Assembly: GCF_050315115.1 (NCBI RefSeq)
Contig: NZ_JBNPOJ010000007.1
Span: 1 to 64,000 of the forward strand
Source of the DNA: Peptoniphilus_A sp022767005
GTDB taxonomy: Bacteria; Bacillota; Clostridia; Tissierellales; Peptoniphilaceae
Reading direction: 5' to 3'
DNA: 64,000 bases
In this document: positions 52,432 through 63,564 of the stretch, one piece after another
Numbering within the stretch: the first letter of the stretch is position 1
Layout: each line of letters opens with the position of its first letter
Program-made: the position numbers and the translations under genes
The notes under the pieces: model-generated
The model's input: the letters and a program-made list of their open reading frames with translations, nothing else
Told to the model about the DNA's origin: nothing
Database searches by the model: none

Positions 52432-53526
52432 ATGAAAATAACAAAAGTAAAATTAGGCATTTTGTCTGTACCATTACGTGTTCCCTTTAAGACAGCACTA
52501 AGATCTGTAAATAGTGTTGAAGACATAATAGTTGAGGTACATACAGATACTGGAGAAATAGGATATGGAGAAGCTCCACCAACTGGAGCAGTAACTGGCG
52601 AAACACAAGGATCAATTATCGGTGCTTTTAAAGACCATATAATTAAAACAATAGTAGGTAGAGACATAGATGATTTTGAAAACTTGATGAAAGATATAAA
52701 TTCATGCATAGTAAAAAATACAAGTGCAAAGGCAGCCTGTGACATTGCACTTTGGGATTTATATGGACAACTTCACAAAATACCCGTTTACAAATTAATG
52801 GGAGGATCTAGAAATAAAATAGTAACAGACATAACAATTTCTGTAAACGATCCTGAAGAAATGGCAAGAGATGCCATAGATGCAGTAAAAAGAAAATACG
52901 ACACTTTAAAAGTAAAGGTAGGAATAGATCCAAGGCTTGATGTAAAAAGACTTGAGGCCATAAGAAAAGCAATTGGTCCAAATGTAAGACTGAGAATAGA
53001 TGCAAATCAAGCGTGGAAACCTAAGGAAGCAGTTAGAATTTTAGACTCAATGCAAGATAAGCAATTAGACATAGAATTAGTAGAACAGCCAGTAGAGGCT
53101 CATGATTATGAAGGACTAAAATATGTAACGGATCACTCAATAGTACCAGTATTGGCAGACGAAAGTGTATTTTCGCCAAAAGATGCAATGACTATATTAA
53201 ATATGAAGGCAGCAGATTTAATAAATATAAAACTAATGAAATGCGGAGGACTTTACAATGCATTGAAAATAATTAGCATGGCAGAAGTTTGCGGAGTAGA
53301 ATGCATGATAGGATGTATGCTAGAAGCAAAAATATCAGTAAACGCAGCTGTTCATTTAGCTTGTGCAAAACAAATAATAACAAAGATAGACTTAGATGGA
53401 CCAGTGCTTTGTTCAGAAGACCCTATTGAGGGCGGAGCAATTTTCAATGAAAAAGAAGTTACCGTATCACAAGATATTGGACTTGGAATAAAATCTGTAG
53501 AGGGCATAAAATACTTAGATATTTAA
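52432..53526 (+). CDS. Dipeptide epimerase (L-Ala-D/L-Glu epimerase family)
   Basis: A 364-residue enolase-superfamily enzyme of the muconate-lactonising subgroup. The catalytic KVKVG pair (near residue 163), metal ligands in RIDANQAW, VEQPVEAHD and ADESVF, and the distal base in NIKLMKCGG are present. The family interconverts L-Ala-D-Glu and L-Ala-L-Glu from peptidoglycan; exact dipeptide preference cannot be set. Heads an operon with a DUF819 membrane protein, a serine hydrolase and a DUF3870 protein. Start follows GGAGG. Confidence 0.88.
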   Translation: MKITKVKLGILSVPLRVPFKTALRSVNSVEDIIVEVHTDTGEIGYGEAPPTGAVTGETQGSIIGAFKDHIIKTIVGRDIDDFENLMKDINSCIVKNTSAKAACDIALWDLYGQLHKIPVYKLMGGSRNKIVTDITISVNDPEEMARDAIDAVKRKYDTLKVKVGIDPRLDVKRLEAIRKAIGPNVRLRIDANQAWKPKEAVRILDSMQDKQLDIELVEQPVEAHDYEGLKYVTDHSIVPVLADESVFSPKDAMTILNMKAADLINIKLMKCGGLYNALKIISMAEVCGVECMIGCMLEAKISVNAAVHLACAKQIITKIDLDGPVLCSEDPIEGGAIFNEKEVTVSQDIGLGIKSVEGIKYLDI

Positions 53527-53569
53527 AATTTTTAAAATAATGTAGAAATAAAATAGAGAGGAGAAAATT

Positions 53570-54751
53570 ATGGTAATAACTAATGGATTTACTTATATAG
53601 CATTTCTAATGTTCATAGCAGGTGCATTACTAGCATTAGAAAAATACACAAAATGGAAAATATTTAACGTAGTTCCACCACTAGTATTCATTTATGTGCT
53701 AAATATGATTTTCTGTACAATGGGACTATACTCATCAGAAGAATGTTCCAAGGCATACTCAGCATTAAAAAATAATTTACTTTATGCAATGATTTTCGTA
53801 ATGTTGCTTCGTTGTGATTTTAGAAAACTAGCAAAACTCGGTGGAAGAATGGTTGCAATATTTTTAGGATGTTCGTTAACACTCTTTATAGGTTTTGTAG
53901 TTGGATATCCAATATTCAAGCATACATTAGGAACAGATACATGGGCAGCAGTAGCGGCACTATTCGCATCTTGGGTTGGCGGATCAGCAAACATGGCAGC
54001 AATGCAAGCTGCATTACCAGTAGATGCTGGAGCTTACTCTTGTGCTTTAGCACTTGATACAGTATGTTATTCTCTATGGATTGCACTACTATTACTTGCA
54101 GTAAGATATGCACCAAAATGGAATAAATCAACAAAAGCAGACACATCAAAATTACAAGCAATAGCAGATGCAGCAGCAGCGGAAGTATCAAAGGACAAAA
54201 AAGTTGCTAACTCAGCAGATTGGATTTTCTTAATAGGTCTATCACTAATAGTATCCGCATTATCTCAATTAGTTGGATCAAAATTATCAGATGCCTTTAC
54301 AAATATGGGACTGGCAATGTTCGACAAAGGAACAATCACAACATTATTCGTTACAATATTGGGACTTGTTTGTGCATTATCACCAATAGGAAAATTGCCA
54401 GCAGTAGAAGAATTATCAAACGTATATCTATACGCAGTAGTATCATTATTAGCTTCAACAGCATCAGTAGTTGACTTGATTTCTGCTCCAATGTGGATAG
54501 TATATGGATTGTTCATCCTTGCAGTTCACGTAATACTTATGTATGTATTTTCAAAAATTTTTCACTGGGATTTATGTATGGTATCCACAGCATCACTTGC
54601 AAACATAGGCGGCTCAGCATCAGCTCCAATAGTTGCCAGTGCTTATGACGCATCTTATGCAGGTATAGGAGTATTAATGGGAGTACTGGGAGCTGCACTT
54701 GGAAACTTCTTTGGTATAGGAATGGGACAAATATTAAAGCTTTTAAGCTAA
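53570..54751 (+). CDS. DUF819-family membrane protein
   Basis: A 393-residue protein with about 11 membrane segments, matching the DUF819/YjcL family: FLGCSLTLFIGF, ASWVGGSANMAAMQAALPVD (polar loop near 140) and a second-half counterpart ANIGGSASAPIVASAYD near 345. The repeated GGSA-containing loops suggest an inverted-repeat transporter fold like SLC13-type carriers. Next to the dipeptide epimerase it probably handles a wall peptide or amino acid, but no substrate is established here. Confidence 0.8.
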   Translation: MVITNGFTYIAFLMFIAGALLALEKYTKWKIFNVVPPLVFIYVLNMIFCTMGLYSSEECSKAYSALKNNLLYAMIFVMLLRCDFRKLAKLGGRMVAIFLGCSLTLFIGFVVGYPIFKHTLGTDTWAAVAALFASWVGGSANMAAMQAALPVDAGAYSCALALDTVCYSLWIALLLLAVRYAPKWNKSTKADTSKLQAIADAAAAEVSKDKKVANSADWIFLIGLSLIVSALSQLVGSKLSDAFTNMGLAMFDKGTITTLFVTILGLVCALSPIGKLPAVEELSNVYLYAVVSLLASTASVVDLISAPMWIVYGLFILAVHVILMYVFSKIFHWDLCMVSTASLANIGGSASAPIVASAYDASYAGIGVLMGVLGAALGNFFGIGMGQILKLLS

Positions 54752-54776
54752 GTTTAATAGAAAAGAAAACAATGAT

Positions 54777-55565
54777 ATGATAAACTATAATAAATTAAAG
54801 GATGAAATAGAAAATATTGTAAATGAAAGCTTTTTTAATGTTTCTGTAAGTTTTTATGACTTAGATAGTGGAGAAAATTTTTCTGTTGGAGGCGATAAAC
54901 AAATGCCTTCAGCAAGTATGATAAAACTTTTAATAATGCTTACTCTTCTAAAAAATGTTGAAGAAGGAAAAATTTCACTTGATGAAAAAATAAAGCTTGA
55001 GAAAGAAAAAAGAGTGGAAGGATCTGGAATATTAAAGGAGCTTTCCTGCGACCATTTATTTTCTATAAGAGAGCTTTTGACGCTTATGATAATAATAAGC
55101 GACAACTTTTCAACAAATATTTTGATTGAAAAAATTGGGATGGACGAAATAAATAACACGGGTAAAATTTTCGGACTTAAAAAAACAACACTCCAAAGAA
55201 ATATGATGGATTTAGACGCTAAAGAAAGAGGACTCGACAATTACACCTCTTCAGATGATATTTTGAAAATTCTAAAAAGTATTTATGAAAAAAGTTTTTT
55301 AAGCGAAGATATGTCTAAGCTTGCTCTCGATATTCTTTTGAAACAACAAGAAAGAGATAGATTGCAAAGATATCTAAAAGAAAATTTAAAAATTGCAAAT
55401 AAGAGCGGGGACTTAGATAATTTGGAAAATGACGGAGGTATATTTTTTACAGAAAATAAAAATTATATTCTCGTGATTTTAGTAAACCAAGCAAAGTCAA
55501 ATATTCTTGCAAAAGAATTAATTGGTAAAATATCTCTAAAAATTTATAATAAAATTGGAGTATAA
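54777..55565 (+). CDS. Class A beta-lactamase-like serine hydrolase
   Basis: A 262-residue penicillin-binding/beta-lactamase fold protein. Nucleophile motif SASMIK (Ser44-Lys47 region), SDN-type motif IISDNFSTN, and KSGDL in place of KTG. There is no obvious signal peptide or lipobox, so it looks cytoplasmic. Family members of this length include beta-lactamases, but a peptide or D-amino-acid amidase role fits the epimerase neighbour better. It lies 25 bp after the DUF819 gene. Confidence 0.78.
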   Translation: MINYNKLKDEIENIVNESFFNVSVSFYDLDSGENFSVGGDKQMPSASMIKLLIMLTLLKNVEEGKISLDEKIKLEKEKRVEGSGILKELSCDHLFSIRELLTLMIIISDNFSTNILIEKIGMDEINNTGKIFGLKKTTLQRNMMDLDAKERGLDNYTSSDDILKILKSIYEKSFLSEDMSKLALDILLKQQERDRLQRYLKENLKIANKSGDLDNLENDGGIFFTENKNYILVILVNQAKSNILAKELIGKISLKIYNKIGV

Positions 55566-55566
55566 G

Positions 55567-55869
55567 ATGAAAAACACATTATATCTCACAGGAGAAGCTA
55601 GGACAAATTCAGACAATGCCATTACAAAAATTTATGGGATTTTTTATATGGCTTTTGAAATTAAAGAAAATGGAGATATTATCAATATGGACAGTAATGC
55701 TACTCTTACACTTACACGTGATTTTATAAGGGGAATCTTTATTGGCAAAAATATTACTGATGAAGATTTAATCACAAAGGAAATTTTAGAAAGATACAAC
55801 GCTTCTTCTACTAAGGCAATAATTACAGCTTATAAAGACGCCTTGCAGAGATATAAAAAATTAAGATAA
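55567..55869 (+). CDS. DUF3870-family protein
   Basis: A 100-residue protein resembling DUF3870: YLTGEARTNSDNAITKIYG, then TLTRDFIRGIFIGKNI and AIITAYKDALQRY. Small alpha/beta protein of unknown function, often near amino-acid or dipeptide genes. I chose the ATG at 55567, one base after the hydrolase stop and preceded by TTGGAG; a start at 55555 is possible. Last gene of the operon. Confidence 0.75.
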   Translation: MKNTLYLTGEARTNSDNAITKIYGIFYMAFEIKENGDIINMDSNATLTLTRDFIRGIFIGKNITDEDLITKEILERYNASSTKAIITAYKDALQRYKKLR

Positions 55870-55872
55870 TAC

Positions 55873-55988
55873 TATGCCCTCTACTTATCGTAGAGGGTAT
55901 ATTTGTAGGATATATTTTCTATTTTTCACAAACACTATTTACAAAGAGTCAAAAAAGACGAGGATAATAAACCTCGCCTTTTTTTGGA
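55873..55988. terminator. Terminators between the DUF3870 and SLH genes
   Basis: First hairpin CCCTCTAC/GTAGAGGG (55875-55898). Second hairpin CGAGG/CCTCG (about 55960-55978) flanked by T7 on the plus strand and T6 on the minus strand, so it serves both convergent operons. Confidence 0.75.
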
Positions 55989-56017
55989 CTTTTGATAAAT
56001 AAAATTTTTCACAATTT

Positions 56018-57400
56018 CTATTTTTCAATAAAAACTAAATCTCCATTTTCAATAACTGTCTTTGCCATTACTTCTTTATTGTCTCTCATTTCTTTTGTTG
56101 TTGTGAGAGTATAAACTACAATTGGTTTTAAAATTTTAATATCTTTAAATTGTGCGTCGAATCCTTCGACATCTTTATTTAATTTTATTATAAAACCATC
56201 CTTTGTTTTTTCAACTGTGTAGAATTTTTTATCTAATGTGCTTTTCTTGTATTTTGGAGTTGCTCCTGTTGTTGTATCTAATGATTTATCTTCGTAGTTT
56301 TCTTTTGTTACGTAATTTATTTTTATATTTAAGTTTTTGTCATCTGCTGTTACTGATTTTGATTTTATTTCAATTTTATCATCTTTTAAAACAGGGTATT
56401 CTTTGTTGTGAGATGCTTTAAAAGTTCTTTCTCCAATTACATGCCAATCCACTACAAAGTTTTTAACTTTATCTGCAAGTCCGCCAACTAATACATCTTT
56501 CTTTTTATGAAGTTTAGGTAAAAGATCTCTTAATTCCTTTTCTTCTTCTTTAGTAAGCGTATCTTTTTTAACTAATTCATTTGCTCTATCCATTACTTTA
56601 TTTAATTCTTTAAGAGCAACATCTTTTTTGTCGATTCTTCCTGAGAAACCATCATCCCCTGCAAATTTATCTATTGCCTCAAGTGCTTTATCTTTTTCTA
56701 GGTTTTCAAGATAGTTTTTAATATTTTCCTTTACAACTTTGATGTCCAATTCTTTGTTGTCTTGTTTGTCTTTAATTTCTTTAGCTTCTTTTGGATTTAA
56801 AGTATTGTAAACTAAAATGAAAGCATCTTTTCTAGGGATTTCCTTGTTAAAATCTTTTTCTGTAATTTCATCCGTTAAGATTTTTTCTTCCCTTGCCCAA
56901 TCAATCCATGATGTTGGCCACTTTGCACTTTCTACCATCTTTTTATCTAGGTCAGCTTTTTTTAGTACCACTAAAATTTTCATGGCTTCTGAATATGTTA
57001 TTTTATCATTTGGCTTAAAAGTCTTGTCAGGATATCCTGCAATTAATGCTACTTCTTTATTGTTTTTAAGTTCTGTTCCTAGAGAAATTATTCCATTTGC
57101 CCAGAAATCTTTTTTAACATCTTTAAATGGATTTTCTTTTTCATTTAACGCTTTTGCTTTATCTTCCTCTTTTAGCATATAAACTACAAGTTTTGTAAGC
57201 TCTGCTCTTGTTAGAGTTCTGTCAAGATGAAGTTTATTGTCTTCATATCCTGCGATATATTTATCCTTTTGAAGCAGTTCAATTTTTTCTTCTACATTTT
57301 TTGCATCAGCTATCTTTGGAAGTGAATAGGCAAATACATTTGATACATTTGCAGCTACAAGTCCAAAAGATAGACAAGTTATTGCTAATTTTTTTTTCAT
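56018..57400 (-). CDS. Secreted SLH-domain surface protein
   Basis: A 460-residue exported protein. Signal peptide MKKKLAITCLSFGLVAANVS with cleavage likely after VFA. Residues ~30-210 contain three S-layer-homology repeats (for example LTRAELTKLVVYMLKEED, FKPNDKITYSEAMKILVV and IPRKDAFILVYNTL). The rest is Lys/Glu-rich with a predicted coiled region and a beta-rich C-terminus, no catalytic domain seen. SLH repeats normally bind pyruvylated secondary wall polymer. I chose the ATG at 57400 (GGAGAG upstream) over 57412. Monocistronic. Confidence 0.88.
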   Translation of the reverse strand: MKKKLAITCLSFGLVAANVSNVFAYSLPKIADAKNVEEKIELLQKDKYIAGYEDNKLHLDRTLTRAELTKLVVYMLKEEDKAKALNEKENPFKDVKKDFWANGIISLGTELKNNKEVALIAGYPDKTFKPNDKITYSEAMKILVVLKKADLDKKMVESAKWPTSWIDWAREEKILTDEITEKDFNKEIPRKDAFILVYNTLNPKEAKEIKDKQDNKELDIKVVKENIKNYLENLEKDKALEAIDKFAGDDGFSGRIDKKDVALKELNKVMDRANELVKKDTLTKEEEKELRDLLPKLHKKKDVLVGGLADKVKNFVVDWHVIGERTFKASHNKEYPVLKDDKIEIKSKSVTADDKNLNIKINYVTKENYEDKSLDTTTGATPKYKKSTLDKKFYTVEKTKDGFIIKLNKDVEGFDAQFKDIKILKPIVVYTLTTTKEMRDNKEVMAKTVIENGDLVFIEK

Positions 57401-57412
57401 AATTCTCTCCAT

Positions 57413-57700
57413 AAATTAATAAATTCAAATATATTATACATTTGAAAGTTGTTGAGAATTTATAAAATATTACGATAAAATTTATATTTTTAGAGAAACC
57501 TTAAAAAATTGCGACTTCTCTTTTTTTAATAGATTTATATTTTTTCAATTAAATGCCAAATGTTATAATGTTTTAAGGATTTTTGCCATTTTTACTTTAA
57601 CTAAATTTAAGACATTTAATATTAAGGCTTTTCATTTATTGCATACTGAATTTTCGTCTAATTTAAGATTAATTTTTAAATCTTACCCATCCTAGTTTCT
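57413..57700. other. Spacer between SLH gene and nuclease-like pseudogene
   Basis: 288 bp of AT-rich DNA with no gene. It should contain the SLH-gene promoter on the minus strand; no near-consensus boxes stand out. Confidence 0.4.
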
Positions 57701-58638
57701 TTACAAATGATTTCTAAAAGCCCTTTTGATAACAATAACTTTATCTATTACTTCATTTATAAGTTCGTCATAGTTTTCGTGATTATCAAAATCTAATCCG
57801 CTAATATAATAGATAATTCTGGAGGCCTTTTTATTATCTAACCTTTGCCAATCCATGTTAAATCCTAATTCATTTTCTATTTCTTCAGATACTGAGTATA
57901 AACTATCAAAAAGTTCCTTATTATCATTAATGTAAACTTCTATGCCTATACTATTTGTTTTATTTACCAATGTAATTGAAATATGTGCTTCACTTATGCC
58001 AAGAGCAACATCATACCAATGATCTGTTGTTGCTTTTCTTACATTAAAGGGCTTATTTCTTGAAATTAAAACTTCATTAAATCTATTCCAGAAATTCAAC
58101 CTTTCAGCCTGTGATTTGCTTAACTCTCTATTGTCAACACTTGCGTTTGTTGTTTTTACAAAATCATTAGGTTTTTCTATAATCACAAATTTAGGCGCTG
58201 GCAAAGAATCTCCAATCCTATATGCACGAATTTCCATTAAGAAAAACGAAACATCTTTAGTCGTCTTATTGTTTAACCACTCTATTGCACTTCTGTGTTC
58301 TTCTCTTGCTTCTTTAACTATCCAAACCACAACATTAGCATCTAAGCCAGATGCGTATGTTATTATTTTACCTAAATGGTCATGGTTTGTAGCTTCCAAT
58401 TGGTTTTCAATAATTACTTTAATACCCGTAGTTTCATCTTTTGCAACTAAATCACAGCGATAAGAACCAACAAAGACTTCTTTATTTATATCTGTCAACG
58501 TTAATCCTATTTCATCACCTAGCATCTCAATATTTTCTTCTTTTGATAACCATTCTGAAAATCATATTGCTCATGTTTCCAGAGTTCTCTAATATCAACT
58601 TCTTCTAATTTTCCTAATCTCAATTTATTCACCATCAT
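57701..58638 (-). pseudogene. Frameshifted DUF4268/PD-(D/E)xK nuclease-like gene
   Basis: The main frame (57701-58525) gives 274 residues: FVGSYRCDLVAKDETTG, then VIIENQLEATNHDHLGK (D...E-x-Q core) and ITYASGLDA, matching DUF4268-type nuclease-like proteins. Family proteins begin with a KLEEVDIRELW-HE-YDF segment. That segment is present at 58638-58560 in another frame, with a break in a run of four A at 58558-58561: one extra base would join VDIRELWKHEQYDF to SEWLSKEENIEMLG. It follows hsdR and is probably an accessory of the restriction locus, now disrupted unless the base is a sequencing error. Confidence 0.75.
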
Positions 58639-58678
58639 ATCAAAATCAACTCATCTTTAAAAGAAAATTAAAATCTAA

Positions 58679-61600
58679 TTATATTCCAACAAAAACTTCT
58701 ACAATTTTTCTTATTTTTTCTAGCACAAATTCTTTTTTCTTTTCCCTAGCACCATGCCTGCGTGAAGTCGGCGGAATGATTCGATCAAGCTCATCTCCCG
58801 CATATTCTACATAGCCTTTACTAATGGATTTTTCTATAAAACGCTTTGAATCTTCTTTTAAACTTTCTTCATCAACTAAAGATATAATTTTATTCTCTTT
58901 CTCTTTCTTTGCAAATCTATAAAAGGATTCAAGAATGTCATCAGTGTTTTTTAGTTCAGACAATCTTGTGTTATTTATAAAATCCATAATCAACTCTTCT
59001 TTTGCCCTTGTGCCAAGGCTTGACCTGATTACCCTGCGAACTTCTGCTTTTAAACTTTCCACATTATCATTTTCTTTTGACTTTTCCAATATTAAAGCCA
59101 AAATATAATCCAGATTTATCTCATCTGTTTTAAGCAAATCAATTTGAAATTCAACATCAGAAAAATCAATTTTATCGCCTTGTGGATTTTCATTGCCCCT
59201 TGAATTTAAAATGCCTTCCCTAATGTCAACATAGACGCTTTTCATATCCTGCATCTGTCTGTCTGAGATGATTTTTTCAAAGTTTTCAAACTCATCAAAA
59301 TTCTTCAGAATGTTCTCAGATTTCAATAACTCACCAAAAAGTTTTACAAATTCTTTTTTATCAGCTTCCAATATAATTTCTGTAGGTTCAGGAAATTTAG
59401 ATATAATTTCATTACAAATATCTATATAACCCTTGACTACATTGCCAGTTTCTTCATCTTTGAAACCATAAATGTACTCTTCATAGCTCTTTTCTAAAAT
59501 AATGTTTACACTGTTTTCATCGCCAAAGATTTTGATTGCATCTTGAGTAGCTTTTTCTAAATCTCTAAAACAAACAATATTGCCAAATGTTTTTACCTTG
59601 TTAAGTATGCGGTTAGTTCTTGAAAAAGCTTGAATAAGACCATGATATCTCAAATTTTTATCTACAAATAATGTATTTAATGTAGGCGCATCAAAGCCTG
59701 TCAAAAACATTCCCACTACTATTAGCAAATCAACTTTCTTATCTTTTACTTTAAGAGACAAATCCTTATAGTAATTTTGAAATTCATTCCCATTAGTAGA
59801 AAAATTAGTTTTGAAGTAACTATTATAATCAGCAATTGCCTTATCCAAAAATTCTTTTGCCGTCATCTCCATAGCTGAAACATCAAAATCCTCTTCTGCT
59901 ATCTCTCCAATTGCCCTTTGTTCCTCATTAGGTGCAAAACTAAAAATTGTAGCTATTTTTAATCTTTTATCTTCGGGTAAACTGCTCTGTTGTCTTTCAA
60001 ACTCTTCATAATATAACTTTGCCGCTTCAATACTTTGTACAGCAAACATTGCATTAAAACCATTGAGCCTTCTATGCTTCAAGTCATAAAACTCATTGCG
60101 ATGTGTTTTCGTATTAAATACCTTGAGAATATGTTTTGTAATCTCACTTATTCGCTGCGGATGGAGTAGCATTTTATTTTCCAATTTAGCTAATTTCTTC
60201 TCATCTTCTTCTTTCTCCGCAGTTCTAAATTTCGGTGTAATATTATTATAATCCACTTTGAATTTTAAAACTTTGCCATCACGAATGGCATCCGTAATAA
60301 CATAGCTGTGCAGTTGCGCTCCAAAAATACTTGCTGTTGTATCTCCACCAAGAGAATTTTCTGGAAAAATTGGCGTTCCTGTAAATCCAAATTGGTAATA
60401 TTTTTTAAATGACTTCCTTATATTTTTCTGTGCCTCTCCAAACTGAGAGCGATGACATTCATCAAATATAAGAACACAATGTTTATCATAAATTTCATGG
60501 TCAGGATTTTTCTTAACAAATTCATTTAGTTTTTGTATTGTAGTAACTACAATCCTATTGTCATATTTTTCAATGCACCTTTTAAGTTCCTTTGTATCTT
60601 TACTTCCATTCACACTGTCTGGCTGAAATCTTTGATACTCTTTCATTGTTTGGTAGTCTAAGTCTTTTCTATCTACAACAAAAAACACCTTATCGATGAA
60701 ATCAAGAGATGTAGCAAGCCTTGCCGCCTTAAAGGATGTCAAAGTCTTTCCAGAACCTGTTGTGTGCCAAATAAAACCTCCAGCTTCTGGTCTGCCGGCT
60801 TTTTTCGCCTCATAACTTGATTTTATCTTCCACAAAATTCGTTCAGTCGCCGCTATTTGATAGGGTCTCATAATAAGAAGAGTATTGTTGACATCAAATA
60901 CACAATATTTTGTAAGCACTTCAAGAATGACACGCTTTTCAAAAAAAGTTTTAGTGAAGTCCTCTAAATCACAAATCGCCTTGTTTTTAGCATCTGCCCA
61001 TTCACAAGTAAACTCATAATTATTTTTATTCTGTGCTGTTGTATTGGCAAAATATCTAGTATAAGTTCCATTAGAGATGACAAATATCTGAACATACTTA
61101 TATAAGGAATTATCACTGTTAAAACTTTCCTTGCTGTATCTGTGGATTTGGTTAAAGGCCTCATGCAAATTTACGCCTCTTTTTTTAAGCTCAATATGAA
61201 CGAGGGGCAAACCATTTACTAAAATAGTAACATCATAACGATTTCGATTTTTCCCTTCGCCACTTACCTGATTAGTAACCTGCAAAAAATTGTTGTGAAT
61301 ATTTTTCTTATCGATGATCTTAATATTTTGCAAATGTCCATCATCAAATATAAAATCATAGACATGATCTTCCTGCACCTTTCGAGTTTTTTCAATCATA
61401 CCATCACTTGGAGCATCTAAATATTCAAGTAAAAATCTGCTCCACTCTTCACCTGAAAAAGATACATTATTTAATCTTTGAATTTGAATTTTTAAATTAG
61501 CATATAATTCATCCTTTGACTTTACAATTAGCCTCTCATACCCTTGAGAAACTAAATTTTCAATCAATTGGCTTTCAAGTTCAGCTTCACTTTGATAGGC

Positions 61601-61702
61601 AGTTTCTCTAACTTGAAGGTCTTTTTTAAAATTAGCTAAAATAATTCCGCCAGTCATTTCGGCAATTGTAGATGTATTATAATTTACTTTATTTTCTGAC
61701 AT
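58679..61702 (-). CDS. hsdR: Type I restriction enzyme HsdR (nuclease-translocase)
   Basis: A 1007-residue HsdR. N-terminal HSDR_N nuclease with D157 and E171-L-K173 (LVHIELKKRG). Superfamily 2 translocase with Walker A HTTGSGKT (313-320), DECH box (414-417), and the RecA2 motif GMFLTGFDAPTLNTLFVD followed by LIQAFSRTNR. Then a C-terminal assembly region. It cuts DNA at a distance from unmethylated sites with HsdM and HsdS. Start follows GGAAGGAG. Last intact gene of the type I operon. Confidence 0.95.
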   Translation of the reverse strand: MSENKVNYNTSTIAEMTGGIILANFKKDLQVRETAYQSEAELESQLIENLVSQGYERLIVKSKDELYANLKIQIQRLNNVSFSGEEWSRFLLEYLDAPSDGMIEKTRKVQEDHVYDFIFDDGHLQNIKIIDKKNIHNNFLQVTNQVSGEGKNRNRYDVTILVNGLPLVHIELKKRGVNLHEAFNQIHRYSKESFNSDNSLYKYVQIFVISNGTYTRYFANTTAQNKNNYEFTCEWADAKNKAICDLEDFTKTFFEKRVILEVLTKYCVFDVNNTLLIMRPYQIAATERILWKIKSSYEAKKAGRPEAGGFIWHTTGSGKTLTSFKAARLATSLDFIDKVFFVVDRKDLDYQTMKEYQRFQPDSVNGSKDTKELKRCIEKYDNRIVVTTIQKLNEFVKKNPDHEIYDKHCVLIFDECHRSQFGEAQKNIRKSFKKYYQFGFTGTPIFPENSLGGDTTASIFGAQLHSYVITDAIRDGKVLKFKVDYNNITPKFRTAEKEEDEKKLAKLENKMLLHPQRISEITKHILKVFNTKTHRNEFYDLKHRRLNGFNAMFAVQSIEAAKLYYEEFERQQSSLPEDKRLKIATIFSFAPNEEQRAIGEIAEEDFDVSAMEMTAKEFLDKAIADYNSYFKTNFSTNGNEFQNYYKDLSLKVKDKKVDLLIVVGMFLTGFDAPTLNTLFVDKNLRYHGLIQAFSRTNRILNKVKTFGNIVCFRDLEKATQDAIKIFGDENSVNIILEKSYEEYIYGFKDEETGNVVKGYIDICNEIISKFPEPTEIILEADKKEFVKLFGELLKSENILKNFDEFENFEKIISDRQMQDMKSVYVDIREGILNSRGNENPQGDKIDFSDVEFQIDLLKTDEINLDYILALILEKSKENDNVESLKAEVRRVIRSSLGTRAKEELIMDFINNTRLSELKNTDDILESFYRFAKKEKENKIISLVDEESLKEDSKRFIEKSISKGYVEYAGDELDRIIPPTSRRHGAREKKKEFVLEKIRKIVEVFVGI

Positions 61703-61736
61703 CTAAATTACTCCTTCCATTTGTATCATATAGTTA

Positions 61737-63556
<1,820 letters not shown>

Positions 63557-63564
<8 letters not shown>

